Assembly: GCA_030424545.1 (NCBI GenBank)
Contig: JAUHWL010000001.1
Span: 1-64,000, forward strand
DNA: 64,000 nt
DNA from: Bacteroidia bacterium
GTDB lineage: Bacteria; Bacteroidota; Bacteroidia; Flavobacteriales; Schleiferiaceae
Reading direction: 5' to 3'
Positions 1 through 8,647 of the stretch are shown here, in pieces. A program made the translations under genes and the position numbers. The notes beneath the pieces were generated by a model. The model had not been told where the DNA came from, searched no databases, and saw only the letters and a program-made list of their open reading frames with translations. Each line of letters begins with the position of its first letter. The stretch's first letter is position 1.

Positions 1-190
1 TAGATAGGCCAATATGCGGATGCGGCAGTACATCAAAATTTTCACGTTCGTTTAATTTTACAGGCCCCATGTGGTCTATATAAATAAAGGGCCCCACCAT
101 GCGCTTTTGGCGGAACGGCAACAAACGACCTACCATAAATTTACCAATGCTGGCGGCTCTTTCTTCTATAATCAGTTTGATGTTTGACAT
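1..190 (-). CDS. Pirin family protein, N-terminal part (runs off window)
   Basis: The minus strand reads an open frame of 63 codons from an ATG at 190 to the window edge. The translation begins MSNIKLIIEERAASIG, then has FIYIDHMGP and LPHPHIGL. In pirins the two histidines of the HPH motif are the first two ligands of the single iron in the N-terminal cupin, so this is the start of a pirin; the C-terminal cupin is outside the window. Pirins are cytosolic cupins, some with quercetinase or redox-sensing activity. It starts 18 bp after the stop of the small gene at 209-511 on the same strand, so the two are probably cotranscribed. Confidence 0.85.
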   Translation of the reverse strand, partial: MSNIKLIIEERAASIGKFMVGRLLPFRQKRMVGPFIYIDHMGPVKLNERENFDVLPHPHIGLS

Positions 191-208
191 GCTAGATGCA
201 GTTTCTTT

Positions 209-511
209 TTACCGTTTGTTTAGTTTTTTCACCAATTTGGCCGAAGCTGCATCAGCGTACATTCCATACGCATTTACCAATAGACCTTTTAATTCTCCGT
301 TGGTTGATGAAATGGCGTACAAAATGCTCTCGTTATCCACATCCGACATTTCTTGAAACCGATAGACTTTATCAATTTCAAATTCTTCAGGGTTGAGCTG
401 CGATTTGTTCTCAGTACATTCAATACAATCATTTTTAAGGTTGAAATTAAATGTATACCCTTCTTTTGTCAAGTCGTTTATCGCTTCCGATAAGGTGTTG
501 TATTTTCCCAT
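209..511 (-). CDS. Small conserved Bacteroidota protein, often mislabelled phosphoribosylpyrophosphate synthetase
   Basis: A 100-residue acidic soluble protein with no signal peptide. It has the features of a small conserved family known from many Bacteroidota: an opening LSEAINDLTKEGYTFNF, a C-x2-C pair (DCIECTE), YRFQEMSD, SILYAISS and LVNAYGMYAD. Members are often called phosphoribosylpyrophosphate synthetase in databases, but nothing here resembles the PRPP synthetase fold or its pyrophosphate-binding loop. The function is unknown. It lies directly upstream of the pirin gene on the same strand. Confidence 0.75.
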   Translation of the reverse strand: MGKYNTLSEAINDLTKEGYTFNFNLKNDCIECTENKSQLNPEEFEIDKVYRFQEMSDVDNESILYAISSTNGELKGLLVNAYGMYADAASAKLVKKLNKR

Positions 512-561
512 TTCGCTTTCTATTATCTATATTCATTATCCCTTTACAACAACAAACAGAT

Positions 562-2076
562 TTAACCCTTAGAAGGTTTCGGTGCCCATCTGTCAAAAGG
601 AGTCATATCAAAGCTGTTCACTTCATCCATGGTTAAGCCAAGAGCTTTTGCCACGCCTGCGCCATATTCTGGGTCGGCTTTAAAACAGTTTCTGATGTGG
701 CGAATCTGAATAAATTTTTCAGCCCCGCCTACTTGTGCCGCAGTATTGCTAAACAGTACATCGGCTTTGCCGTCTGCTTTAATTATGCGGAATAAATCAC
801 CCGGTTGGGTGAAATAATCTTCGTCATCATCTCTAAAATTATGCGCATACGCACTGCCATCTAATTCTAGTGGTGGCTCCTTCGCATGGGGCTGTTCTTG
901 CCATTGGCCATAACTATTTGGCTCATAATGTTTGGTGCCTCCATGATTCCCATCTACGCGCATGGCACCATCTCTAAGGTTTGTATGGTAGGGGCACGTG
1001 GGTTTGTTTACGGGAATTTGATGGTGGTTTACGCCCAATCTATAGCGCTGCGCATCGCCATAAGAAAACAATCTGCCTTGCAGCATTTTATCTGGCGAGA
1101 AGCCAATGCCGGGAACAATGTTGGTTGGGTTAAAGGCCGATTGTTCTACATCTTGGAAGTAGTTTTCTGCGTTTCTGTTCAGCTCAAATTCACCAACAGG
1201 AATTAGTGGGAAGTCTTTTTTATACCAAACTTTGGTCAAATCAAATGGATGAAAGCGGTAGGTTTTTGCCTGCTCTTCGGTCATGATTTGGACAAACATT
1301 TTCCACTTGGGAAAATCTTTATTTTCTATGGCATCAAAAAGATCGCGCTGCGATGATTCTCTGTCCTTGCCCACAAGTTTGGCCGCCTCGGCATCCGTCA
1401 GGTTTTCTATGCCTTGCTGACTTACAAAATGAAATTTTACCCAATGCCTAACATTTTCTTTGTTGATGAAACTAAAGGTATGACTACCAAAACCGTGCAT
1501 GTGTCGGTAGCCTCTTGGCAAACCACGATCGCTCATAGTTATGGTAACTTGGTGCAACGATTCGGGGAGCAACGTCCAGAAATCCCAGTTGTTGTTGGCA
1601 CTTCTCAAGTTGGTTTTTGGGTCGCGTTTTACTGCATGGTTCAGGTCTGGGAATTTCATCGGGTCGCGAAAGAAAAACACAGGCGTGTTGTTTCCAACCA
1701 AATCCCAAATACCTTCTTCGGTATAAAATTTCAGCGCAAAACCTCGGATGTCTCTTTCAGCATCGGCAGCGCCTCTTTCTCCGGCCACGGTAGAAAATCG
1801 GCTAAACATTTCTGTCTTCTTTCCAACTTCACTAAAAATTTTGGCTTTGGTATATTTCGAAATATCGTGCGTTACCGTAAATGTTCCGAAAGCGCCCGAA
1901 CCTTTGGCGTGCATGCGTCTTTCAGGAATAACTTCTCTATCAAAGTGCGCCATCTTTTCTAAAAACCAAGCATCTTGCATCAACATCGGGCCACGTGGAC
2001 CAACGGTTTGCACATTCTGATTGTCGCCAACCGGAGCTCCAGTTGTTCTCGTGAGTTTTGAATCCTTCTCTTTCAT
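562..2076 (-). CDS. katA: Catalase, haem-dependent, small-subunit type
   Basis: A 504-residue monofunctional catalase that converts hydrogen peroxide to water and oxygen. The distal histidine is H56 in [12 protein letters not shown], the distal asparagine lies in [11 protein letters not shown] (N129/N130), and the proximal haem-ligand tyrosine is Y339 in [14 protein letters not shown]. The length matches small-subunit clade 3 enzymes, and no signal peptide is present, so it is cytosolic. A YceI gene lies 107 bp upstream and an exported pirin beyond it, all on the minus strand, which suggests an oxidative-stress group. No clear TAnnTTTG box was found in the leader. Confidence 0.97.
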   Translation of the reverse strand: MKEKDSKLTRTTGAPVGDNQNVQTVGPRGPMLMQDAWFLEKMAHFDREVIPERRMHAKGSGAFGTFTVTHDISKYTKAKIFSEVGKKTEMFSRFSTVAGERGAADAERDIRGFALKFYTEEGIWDLVGNNTPVFFFRDPMKFPDLNHAVKRDPKTNLRSANNNWDFWTLLPESLHQVTITMSDRGLPRGYRHMHGFGSHTFSFINKENVRHWVKFHFVSQQGIENLTDAEAAKLVGKDRESSQRDLFDAIENKDFPKWKMFVQIMTEEQAKTYRFHPFDLTKVWYKKDFPLIPVGEFELNRNAENYFQDVEQSAFNPTNIVPGIGFSPDKMLQGRLFSYGDAQRYRLGVNHHQIPVNKPTCPYHTNLRDGAMRVDGNHGGTKHYEPNSYGQWQEQPHAKEPPLELDGSAYAHNFRDDDEDYFTQPGDLFRIIKADGKADVLFSNTAAQVGGAEKFIQIRHIRNCFKADPEYGAGVAKALGLTMDEVNSFDMTPFDRWAPKPSKG

Positions 2077-2183
2077 ACTTTATGTTTTTAAGATGATTTA
2101 TCTGACTTTAAGAAAAGCACATAATATAACTACTTTAAATAAGCTGTGTACATCCAAACTAATTTTTCATGAGCATTTCCTGC

Positions 2184-2705
2184 TTAAGACTGTTTGGTAA
2201 ACTGTACGTCCACTACCAATTTCACTTTGTCAGAAACCACAATGCTACCCGCTTCTGTAACGGCATTCCAGGTTAGGTTAAAGTCTTTTCTGCTAACTTC
2301 CCCTCTAATCTCAAAACCTGCTTTTGTTTGTCCATAAGGGTCTACAGCTATCCCGTTAAAATCTACATCTAAAGTCACTTCTTTGGTTACATCTCTAATC
2401 GTCAGATCACCAACCAATTTATCTCCATCAAAAGATTTTGAAACAAATTTCATTTCAGGATACTTCTCCGCATTGAAAAAGTCATCTGACTTTAAGTGGG
2501 TGTCTCTGTCTTTGTTTTTGGTATTGATAGAAGCTGTTTTAGCACTAAATTCTAAAACCCCACCCTTAAAGTCATCACCATTTGTTTTGGCAGTGGCCTT
2601 AAAATCTTCGAAGTGGCCGGTTACCGTTGAAATCATCATGTGCTTTACTTTAAAAGCAATTTCTGAATGTGTGTTGTCGATTGTCCAATTTGTGTTGTTA
2701 CTCAT
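2184..2705 (-). CDS. YceI family protein
   Basis: A 173-residue protein matching YceI, a lipocalin-like barrel that binds long isoprenoid chains. It opens NWTIDNTHSEIAFKVKHM and contains TVTGHFEDF, SINTKNKDRDTHLKSDDFF and GDLTIRDVTKEVTL, all standard for the family. It has no signal peptide, unlike E. coli YceI, so it is probably cytoplasmic. The exported pirin gene ends 35 bp upstream on the same strand, so the two could share a transcript. The precise role is unknown; family members are often linked to stress or to isoprenoid/quinone carriage. Confidence 0.9.
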   Translation of the reverse strand: MSNNTNWTIDNTHSEIAFKVKHMMISTVTGHFEDFKATAKTNGDDFKGGVLEFSAKTASINTKNKDRDTHLKSDDFFNAEKYPEMKFVSKSFDGDKLVGDLTIRDVTKEVTLDVDFNGIAVDPYGQTKAGFEIRGEVSRKDFNLTWNAVTEAGSIVVSDKVKLVVDVQFTKQS

Positions 2706-2740
2706 TTTTCTTTGATTTAATTATTAATAATTATTGAATT

Positions 2741-3628
2741 CTATAAGTTCATGGGTACTTCCATTAAAAGCACACGGGCATTCTCTGTGGCTTTTACAGA
2801 AATGGATTTTGTATCCCAAACTCCCATTCCGTCTCTTTTCGAAAGTTTTTCACCATCAATTTCTACTTCACCCTCAAGGATAAAAGCATATACGCCATTT
2901 CCTTCTTTTTTGATTTTGTATTCATCCCCTTTTCCTTTGGTGAATTTGCCTAGGTGAAACCAAGCATCTTGATTTATCCAAACGCCTTGATCGTTTTTGT
3001 TAGGAGAAAGCACTTGGTAAAACTCGTTTTCGGTTTCAATGTCTCTAATGGAAATTTGGTCATAACGTGGCGTTACATTTTTCGCTTTAGGGAATACCCA
3101 AATCTGTAGAAACTTCACTTCCTTGTCTTTGTTCTTGTTGTATTCCGAATGGGTAACACCGGTGCCGGCACTCATTACCTGTACATCACCTTCCTTTATT
3201 ACGGCCACATTCCCCATACTGTCTTTATGCTCCAAATCGCCCTCTAAGGGAATCGAAATGATCTCCATATTGTCGTGTGGATGTGTGCCAAAACCCATTC
3301 CTGCCTGCACGCTATCGTCATTCAATACGCGTAGTACACCAAAGTGCATCCTTTCTGGATTGTAATAATTGGCGAAGCTGAAGGTATGGTGCGAGTTTAA
3401 CCAGCCGTGATTGGCATGTCCTCTGCTTTCTGCTCTGTGAATTACTGTGTTCATAGTATGTATATTATTTTTTGGTAAACCAGCTGATGCTGGCAAGTGA
3501 TTAAATCCTACTTGTTGCATTAATGTGTCGTACGTGGATTTACTACTAGATGCTTTAAGTATTTGTGGAGCAATAGCGCCAAACACACCCGTTAATAGAG
3601 CACTCTTGATAAACTTCTTACGATCCAT
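2741..3628 (-). CDS. Pirin family protein with an export leader
   Basis: The preferred start is the ATG at 3628; an in-frame ATG at 3655 adds only nine unlikely residues. The first 25 residues, MDRKKFIKSALLTGVFGA followed by a hydrophobic end, look like a Tat or Sec leader with an RK instead of RR pair. The remainder is a two-cupin pirin of YhhW type, with HRAESRGHANHGWL, iron ligands in GTHPHDN and GTGVTHSEYN, and a C-terminal cupin. Known pirins are cytosolic, so an exported form is unusual. It lies between an AraC-type regulator and the YceI gene, all on the same strand. Confidence 0.87.
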   Translation of the reverse strand: MDRKKFIKSALLTGVFGAIAPQILKASSSKSTYDTLMQQVGFNHLPASAGLPKNNIHTMNTVIHRAESRGHANHGWLNSHHTFSFANYYNPERMHFGVLRVLNDDSVQAGMGFGTHPHDNMEIISIPLEGDLEHKDSMGNVAVIKEGDVQVMSAGTGVTHSEYNKNKDKEVKFLQIWVFPKAKNVTPRYDQISIRDIETENEFYQVLSPNKNDQGVWINQDAWFHLGKFTKGKGDEYKIKKEGNGVYAFILEGEVEIDGEKLSKRDGMGVWDTKSISVKATENARVLLMEVPMNL

Positions 3629-3725
3629 ATACTTTGCTTTTTTATTACAGTACAAAGATGGGGCGGTGCAGAAAACTGTGGAATATGAAAAGGGGGGCTA
3701 AGCGTATGAAAATCCGATGTTTAAG

Positions 3726-4607
3726 CTAAACCTTAGATTCTATCTCGTTTTTCTTGAAGTGCAAAGGCGATAGTTGCGTATGTTTTTTGAAGAAGGCGCT
3801 AAAGTTTGCGGGCTCATTAAAACCCAATTCATAGGCAATTTCTTTTGTTGAGCTATCCGAAAAATAGAGGAGCCTCTTTGCTTCGGTTATGATTCTTGCC
3901 TGGATATAGTCTTTGGCTGTTGTGCCAATTTTAGCCTTCACAGTTCGGTTCAGGTGATCAGGGGTGATGTAAAGTCCATCTGCATAAAACTTGGTAGAGT
4001 GCTCTTTCTTATAATTGTTGTTTACGGCTTTTTTAAAGGCTCTTATCAGGTTGTCGCCCGTAGTGTCTACATCCGATTCTATTGGGTTGATTGAACAAAT
4101 ATTGTTGCACTCAATAAGTAGGAGCTTCAAAAAGGAGCCGATAGATAGGCTCTTCATTTTCACATCGCTATGGAACAGTTTGAAAATTTGATTGGCAAAA
4201 TTCTCTATAGCTTCAAATTGTTCCTTTACGGGCAATAGGGGCGGGCTTTGTCCATAATTTTGAAAGAGGTTTAAACTATCAATAAACGAGATGGGGATAA
4301 AATTTTCTACCAAAAACTGGTTGGAAAATGTCATGACAAAACCGATGGACTTCTCCGATTCTATCACTTGATGTACTTGTCCCGGGGCTACAAAGAAAAT
4401 CTGTTTGTCGGCCAGTTCGTAGGTGTTGAAGTCTATTTTGTGCTGCCCTTTTGCCTTGTTGATAATCAAAACAGTATAGAAGTTGTGCCGATGTGGTTCG
4501 TCCACCTGCCCGTTTCGCTTCGTATAAATATCCTCCATTTTAGATATTTCAAAACTTGCGTCCTGATTTTCGGCATTTACCTTTTGATATGTTTTGACTA
4601 TGCTCAT
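3726..4607 (-). CDS. AraC family transcriptional regulator with cupin sensor domain
   Basis: A 293-residue regulator. Residues 1-120 form an AraC-type cupin sensor (DEPHRHNFYTVLIINKAKG, FFVAPGQVHQV), and about residues 190-290 are the double helix-turn-helix domain, ending ELGFNEPANFSAFFKKH. The ligand cannot be predicted. It is upstream of the exported pirin gene on the same strand, with a gap of about 100 bp to the preferred pirin start. Control of the pirin-YceI-catalase group is therefore a reasonable inference but is not shown by any site I could identify. Confidence 0.92.
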   Translation of the reverse strand: MSIVKTYQKVNAENQDASFEISKMEDIYTKRNGQVDEPHRHNFYTVLIINKAKGQHKIDFNTYELADKQIFFVAPGQVHQVIESEKSIGFVMTFSNQFLVENFIPISFIDSLNLFQNYGQSPPLLPVKEQFEAIENFANQIFKLFHSDVKMKSLSIGSFLKLLLIECNNICSINPIESDVDTTGDNLIRAFKKAVNNNYKKEHSTKFYADGLYITPDHLNRTVKAKIGTTAKDYIQARIITEAKRLLYFSDSSTKEIAYELGFNEPANFSAFFKKHTQLSPLHFKKNEIESKV

Positions 4608-4746
4608 TGATAATGATCGTAACTCAGCTTCTTTTTTATTGAAATTTATTCCTAGCAGAAAGAAGTGACGTTCAATTTATTGTAATGCTTGCGATTAGGC
4701 GCTCTTAAACAGCAGTTCAAAAAACAATGAAATCAGCATGTTTCCA

Positions 4747-5853
4747 TTACTTCTCAACACTCTTTGGCAATTTTTCGCCACCTTTTATTACCAGCGTGCG
4801 ATAAGGGAACGGAATCTCAATCCCTTCTGCATCAAAACGCTTTTTTATTGTTTCAAACACGTCTCGTTTTAGCTGAATAGATTTGCCGTAGGTTTCTGCC
4901 CACGCCCATGCACGCAACTTTACCGAAGATTCGGCAAATTCAATGAGAGAAACCCTAATCATAGGTGCCCCTTCTTGTTTTTCTTCTTTTGTCCGGTTAT
5001 CTAAGATTAGAGGATGTTGCTCGCACTCTTCGCGCAAAATCTTTTTTGCCAGATCTACATCACTGTCATAAGAAATACCAACCTCAACATACTCGCAACA
5101 TTTTTCTTCATCCAAGTTAAAGTTTACCAACCGTTCTTTATTAATAATGGCGTTTGGAATGATAACCCTTCTGTTTTGCCAAGTCCTTATAACCGTATGA
5201 CGCAACGTAATATCGGTAACTTCGCCCCCAATGGTATTGTCTATGGCAACCACATCACCAACGCGAAAAGGCTTGAAGGCGATGATAAACATTCCCCCGA
5301 TGACATTAGAAAGTGCTTCTTGAGAAGAAATACCGATAACCAGCGCAATAACACCCGCACCTCCTAGAGCCGTTTGCGCAACTCCGTGTAACGAAGGGAA
5401 AGCAAGTAAACCCAAGAGCACGCCTGTAATGTACACGCTACTTACAACAACATACCTTAGGAACTTTAAATTCGTAGGGTCTTCGTGCTCATGAATTCTC
5501 TTATTAATATGGTGTTTAAACCATAAATTAAGCGCGGCCGCAAAGATGATGGTAAGCACCGTTAGCACGCCCAAATACAACACGAGCTTAAAGTTGTCAT
5601 TCAATAAACTGTATTTACCCTCATCAACAAATATGAAGCTGATTGCAATTAATCCAAGAACAACCCAAAGAATAGTGAGTAGCTTCTGTGCAATATTAAA
5701 TGATGGTGACAAATCATGCGCCCACTTTTCTCTGCTTTTCTTAAGCAGGCGTTTGCTTAAGAAACGTGTAAATAAAACAAGTAAAACCACCACTAGAACT
5801 ACTAGGGCGGTATACTTAAAATTGGAAATATGTGAATTAAAATACTCCTCCAT
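4747..5853 (-). CDS. MscS family mechanosensitive ion channel
   Basis: A 368-residue inner-membrane channel with hydrophobic segments near residues 14-33, 58-80, 90-112 and 132-155. These are followed by the glycine/alanine-rich pore helix (TALGGAGVIALVIGISSQEA) and the MscS signature SNVIGGMFIIAFKPFRVGD. The C-terminal part is the soluble vestibule. It should act as a safety valve that opens under membrane tension during osmotic downshock. It has more transmembrane segments than E. coli MscS (286 residues). The next gene on this strand starts at 6926, in a separate unit. Confidence 0.93.
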   Translation of the reverse strand: MEEYFNSHISNFKYTALVVLVVVLLVLFTRFLSKRLLKKSREKWAHDLSPSFNIAQKLLTILWVVLGLIAISFIFVDEGKYSLLNDNFKLVLYLGVLTVLTIIFAAALNLWFKHHINKRIHEHEDPTNLKFLRYVVVSSVYITGVLLGLLAFPSLHGVAQTALGGAGVIALVIGISSQEALSNVIGGMFIIAFKPFRVGDVVAIDNTIGGEVTDITLRHTVIRTWQNRRVIIPNAIINKERLVNFNLDEEKCCEYVEVGISYDSDVDLAKKILREECEQHPLILDNRTKEEKQEGAPMIRVSLIEFAESSVKLRAWAWAETYGKSIQLKRDVFETIKKRFDAEGIEIPFPYRTLVIKGGEKLPKSVEK

Positions 5854-5906
5854 AATCTTATTGTCTTACTCGGTTAAGTTAAGGCAATAGACGATATATT
5901 CATATG

Positions 5907-6926
5907 CTACATTTCGGCATTTTTCAGTTTCCAAATTGCTCCATTCTTGGTTGTGAATTTTTCCAAAATTTCTTTGCTCGCAAGTTCATTCAATACCTTT
6001 TCACTTTCGGCTCTTGGTGTTCCAGAGAGTTCAGAAAACTCTTTTGCGGTAAGCGTTGGGTAAATGGCAAAAAGCGCTTCCCATGTTTTGCTGTACTCGC
6101 TTTTGTGGGCAACTTGATTGAGTTTTAGAATGGCCATTTCATAAAAAGCGTAGGGTCTTGCGCCATACACCATTTCACGGTTTCCTGCTTCGTCTAAAAA
6201 GAACATAGTCGGGAATCCTCTTACGCCTAATTCTCTGCCTAATTTCAAGTCTTCTTCAAACTTGATTTTTGCGGGGCCTTCAAAATCGGTTTTCAGCTGC
6301 GTAACATCTAGCCCAACGGCTTTTGCAGCGATAGCCATATTTTCCCATTTCGCAATGTTTTTCTTTTGTAGAAAAACCATTTCGCGCATCTCGCGCATAA
6401 ACAAAATGGCTTTTTCTTCATCTTGCATTTGTGCCGCTTTAAAAGCGATAGAAGGCGGATACGAAGATTCTAACGGATCTTCCAACCACAAGTCACCATC
6501 AATGGGCATGTCGTAGTGAATGCTCACTTCGTCCCAATGCGAGGCTACGTCTGAGGGCTTGCTAATGCCACCACTGTTATAACTCCAATTTGGCAAAAGG
6601 CCGCCCATTCTGTATTCAATATCAACGGCATCGCCATATTCTAATTTTAGTTTACGCAACTGCGGCTCAATGCCCCAGCACGAAGAACAAATAGGGTCTG
6701 TGTAATAAATAACACGCACCTTTTTCTGGTCTGATGTAATTGTGTTTTGCGCGGTTGAATCTTTTGTTCCCTCAGCTGTTTCGCACATTCCAGTTTCTAT
6801 ATCGCATAGTAGCGGATTGCTTTGTGTTGTTTCGGTATTCATATTTTTTGTTTTTGATTGTCCTTGGCAAGCCGTGATGCTAACCAAAGAGATGAGTACT
6901 GTTATAATCTTTAATTCAATTTTCAT
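5907..6926 (-). CDS. DsbA/FrnE-like thioredoxin-fold lipoprotein
   Basis: The lipobox is SITAC with lipidation at C20, so the protein is membrane-anchored outside the cytoplasm. After a linker of about 45 residues it shows a thioredoxin-like domain of the DsbA/FrnE/SpxH type, with the redox pair C80-S-S-C83 in YYTDPICSSCWGIEP, a helical insertion, and the cis-proline region GVRGFPTMFF. The final 75 residues resemble a small winged helix (TLTAKEFSELSG) known at the end of SpxH-like proteins. It follows the NTF2-like gene with a 4-bp gap and lies opposite an HxlR regulator, which suggests a thiol-stress module. The lipobox is surprising because SpxH homologues are cytosolic adaptors. Confidence 0.85.
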   Translation of the reverse strand: MKIELKIITVLISLVSITACQGQSKTKNMNTETTQSNPLLCDIETGMCETAEGTKDSTAQNTITSDQKKVRVIYYTDPICSSCWGIEPQLRKLKLEYGDAVDIEYRMGGLLPNWSYNSGGISKPSDVASHWDEVSIHYDMPIDGDLWLEDPLESSYPPSIAFKAAQMQDEEKAILFMREMREMVFLQKKNIAKWENMAIAAKAVGLDVTQLKTDFEGPAKIKFEEDLKLGRELGVRGFPTMFFLDEAGNREMVYGARPYAFYEMAILKLNQVAHKSEYSKTWEALFAIYPTLTAKEFSELSGTPRAESEKVLNELASKEILEKFTTKNGAIWKLKNAEM

Positions 6927-6930
6927 AATG

Positions 6931-7314
6931 CTATTCCTTTACTTCTTCCGAAGTGGCAAACTCCTCCATTTTTATGATCAAATCGTTTTCAACGGTGTAA
7001 ATCTGCACCCATTTTTGCTTGAGTTCGCGGCCCGATCTTTTTACTTTTTGGTGTTCTCTGCCCAACACAACTACCGTATTTCCTTCTACAACATATTGCA
7101 ATGGTTCAAAGTTTATTATTTCGGTTCTTTCAATAATATTGGTCATAAAAGCGCGCACACCTTCTTTCTTTTCAAAAGTTCCAGCCGGGATAATTTGCGT
7201 GCCGTGGTAAATCCATACGGTATCTTCAGAAACCGTTGCCACAAATTTTTCTACATCGCCACTGCTAAAGGCGGCAAACATTTTTTCGACTACTGCTTTT
7301 GCTGAATTTTTCAT
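6931..7314 (-). CDS. NTF2-like (SnoaL/ketosteroid isomerase-like) protein
   Basis: A compact single-domain cone-fold protein of about 127 residues. It opens MKNSAKAVVEKMFAAFSSGD and contains VSEDTVWIYHG and KVQIYTVENDLI-like strands. I chose the ATG at 7314; an upstream in-frame ATG at 7347 adds eleven residues but lies too close to the predicted promoter. NTF2-like proteins bind small hydrophobic ligands or act as isomerases, and this one cannot be assigned a substrate. It is the first gene of a two-gene unit with the DsbA-like lipoprotein and is divergent from the HxlR regulator gene. Confidence 0.8.
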   Translation of the reverse strand: MKNSAKAVVEKMFAAFSSGDVEKFVATVSEDTVWIYHGTQIIPAGTFEKKEGVRAFMTNIIERTEIINFEPLQYVVEGNTVVVLGREHQKVKRSGRELKQKWVQIYTVENDLIIKMEEFATSEEVKE

Positions 7315-7360
7315 TGCACCGATTTTTACTTTTAAATACGATGACAAACCTAAGGTTAAC

Positions 7361-7368
7361 CAAATGTA
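7361..7368 (-). promoter_or_regulatory. Predicted -7 box for the NTF2-like/DsbA-like unit
   Basis: The minus strand reads TACATTTG, a perfect match to the Bacteroidota TAnnTTTG element, about 47 bp upstream of the chosen start at 7314. No convincing TTG -33 element is visible at the usual distance. It overlaps the divergent box for the HxlR gene by two bases, so the two promoters are back to back. Confidence 0.5.
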
Positions 7369-7374
7369 TATTTG
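7367..7374 (+). promoter_or_regulatory. Predicted -7 box for the HxlR regulator gene
   Basis: TATATTTG on the plus strand matches the TAnnTTTG consensus. Transcription would begin near 7380, leaving a leader of about 80 bases that contains the palindrome at 7397-7416. No clear -33 TTG element is present at the usual spacing. Confidence 0.5.
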
Positions 7375-7396
7375 CCATGCATTTCCTTTTAGGAAT

Positions 7397-7416
7397 TAGT
7401 TTCCTCCAAGAAACTA
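7397..7416. promoter_or_regulatory. Candidate HxlR operator: perfect 7+7 bp inverted repeat
   Basis: The arms TAGTTTC and GAAACTA flank the 6-base spacer CTCCAA. The arms are perfect complements. The site lies in the divergent region between the HxlR gene and the NTF2-like/DsbA-like unit, downstream of the predicted HxlR start site and upstream of the predicted divergent promoter. A winged-helix dimer such as HxlR would bind a site of this size. Assignment to this regulator is an inference from position. Confidence 0.5.
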
Positions 7417-7463
7417 CCTTCTGGCTCACTTGATAGGAGGCGCCTCATTTAAATAATAAATAG

Positions 7464-7826
7464 ATGAAAAAGAAAGCCATTGTAAACGACACAGCTGTTT
7501 GCCAAGTGCGCATGCAAGCCATTAGCGACACCATGAGTGTTTTATCAGGCAAATGGAAGTTCCATATTTTGGGAACACTTATAGAAGGAAACAAATTGGG
7601 TTTTATGGATTTACTGAGGGAAATAAACGGCATCGGCACCAAAATGCTCTCTAAAGAACTGCAAGATTTAGAAATAAATGGCTTGGTTAGCCGCACTGTA
7701 ATGAACACCAAACCGATTACCGTTAAATATGCAATTACAGAAAATGGTGCAACGCTTGCCCCTGTTATTGATGAACTTGCCAAATGGGGTGTAGCATACA
7801 GGCAATCTGTTGTTGGTACCGAATAG
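7464..7826 (+). CDS. HxlR family winged-helix regulator
   Basis: A 120-residue MarR-like HxlR/YodB regulator. It shows SDTMSVLSGKWKFHILGTL, the recognition region IGTKMLSKELQDLEINGLV and the wing followed by TENGATLAPVIDELAKWG. It contains a single cysteine, C13, in the N-terminal stretch where YodB and HypR carry their thiol sensor, so redox or electrophile sensing is plausible. It is divergent from the NTF2-like/DsbA-like genes and convergent with the SDR gene at 7865. The start ATG at 7464 follows an A-rich leader typical of Bacteroidota. Confidence 0.92.
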   Translation: MKKKAIVNDTAVCQVRMQAISDTMSVLSGKWKFHILGTLIEGNKLGFMDLLREINGIGTKMLSKELQDLEINGLVSRTVMNTKPITVKYAITENGATLAPVIDELAKWGVAYRQSVVGTE

Positions 7827-7864
7827 TATTCGTGCTGTTTTCTGCGTATTTGCACGATTGCTTT

Positions 7865-8647
7865 TTACTTCAGAAACTTCGTTTGCTTTCTTATTATATA
7901 CAGAACCCACTGCGGAGTTAGCATTGCAAAAAACAGCATCAACTTGGTAATGAAACCAGGAACAACAACGGCTTTGTTGTTAAACAATCCGCGCAGGCCT
8001 TGGCGTGCTACTTTTTCGGCACTCATCATAATGCCCAATTTTTTGCCGAGGGCTACATTAACAACATTGGCATCATACAAATTGGTGGCGGTAGCGCCCG
8101 GGCAAAGGCAGGTTACGTGAATGCCGTACATTTTTAGTTCGGTCCGGAGGCTGCGCGAAAAACTTTTTATGTACGATTTTGTGGCTCCGTAATAACCAAT
8201 TCCGGGAAAATCTTTAAAGGCCGAGATAGAAGAATTGTTGAGGATAAAGCCTTTTTTTCGCGCGCGCATTTCCTTACCAAAAAACGAGCACAGCAGCGAT
8301 GAAGTGAGCACATGCAGCAAAATTTTTGCTTCGGCTTTTGCTAAATCGGCTTCAATAATTTGTCCGAAAAAGAAGAAACCCGCATTGTTTACCAGCACTT
8401 CTACTTCTAAATTTTGTTGTTTGCAAAAGTCGAAAACATCGTAAGCCGCATTGTTTTGGGCCAGGTTGATGCACAAAACTTCTACGCGAATTTTATACTC
8501 CGCGGCAAGTTCTACTTTTAGGTTCTGTAATTCTTTTTCCTGATTGCTCACCAAAACAAGCGCATAGCCGCGCGCAGCCAAGTGTTTCGCAATTTCGAGC
8601 CCAATGCCCGAAGAGCTTCCGGTAACCAGTGCAAATTTTTCATTCAT
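7865..8647 (-). CDS. Short-chain dehydrogenase/reductase
   Basis: A 260-residue classical SDR with the NAD(P)-binding motif TGSSSGIG at residues 9-16, the NNAG motif, and the catalytic pair in GIGYYGATKSY (YxxxK) preceded by a serine in NNSSISAF. The last 30 residues are hydrophobic (TKLMLFFAMLTPQWVLYII), suggesting membrane association. Substrate is unknown. The start overlaps the end of the Old Yellow Enzyme gene by 8 bp on the same strand, so the two are translationally coupled and may act in one reductive pathway. Confidence 0.9.
   Translation of the reverse strand: MNEKFALVTGSSSGIGLEIAKHLAARGYALVLVSNQEKELQNLKVELAAEYKIRVEVLCINLAQNNAAYDVFDFCKQQNLEVEVLVNNAGFFFFGQIIEADLAKAEAKILLHVLTSSLLCSFFGKEMRARKKGFILNNSSISAFKDFPGIGYYGATKSYIKSFSRSLRTELKMYGIHVTCLCPGATATNLYDANVVNVALGKKLGIMMSAEKVARQGLRGLFNNKAVVVPGFITKLMLFFAMLTPQWVLYIIRKQTKFLK

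Noticed and set aside
886-1206. A 106-codon plus-strand frame opposite the catalase
   Set aside because: It is an antisense shadow; the catalase motifs on the other strand are complete.
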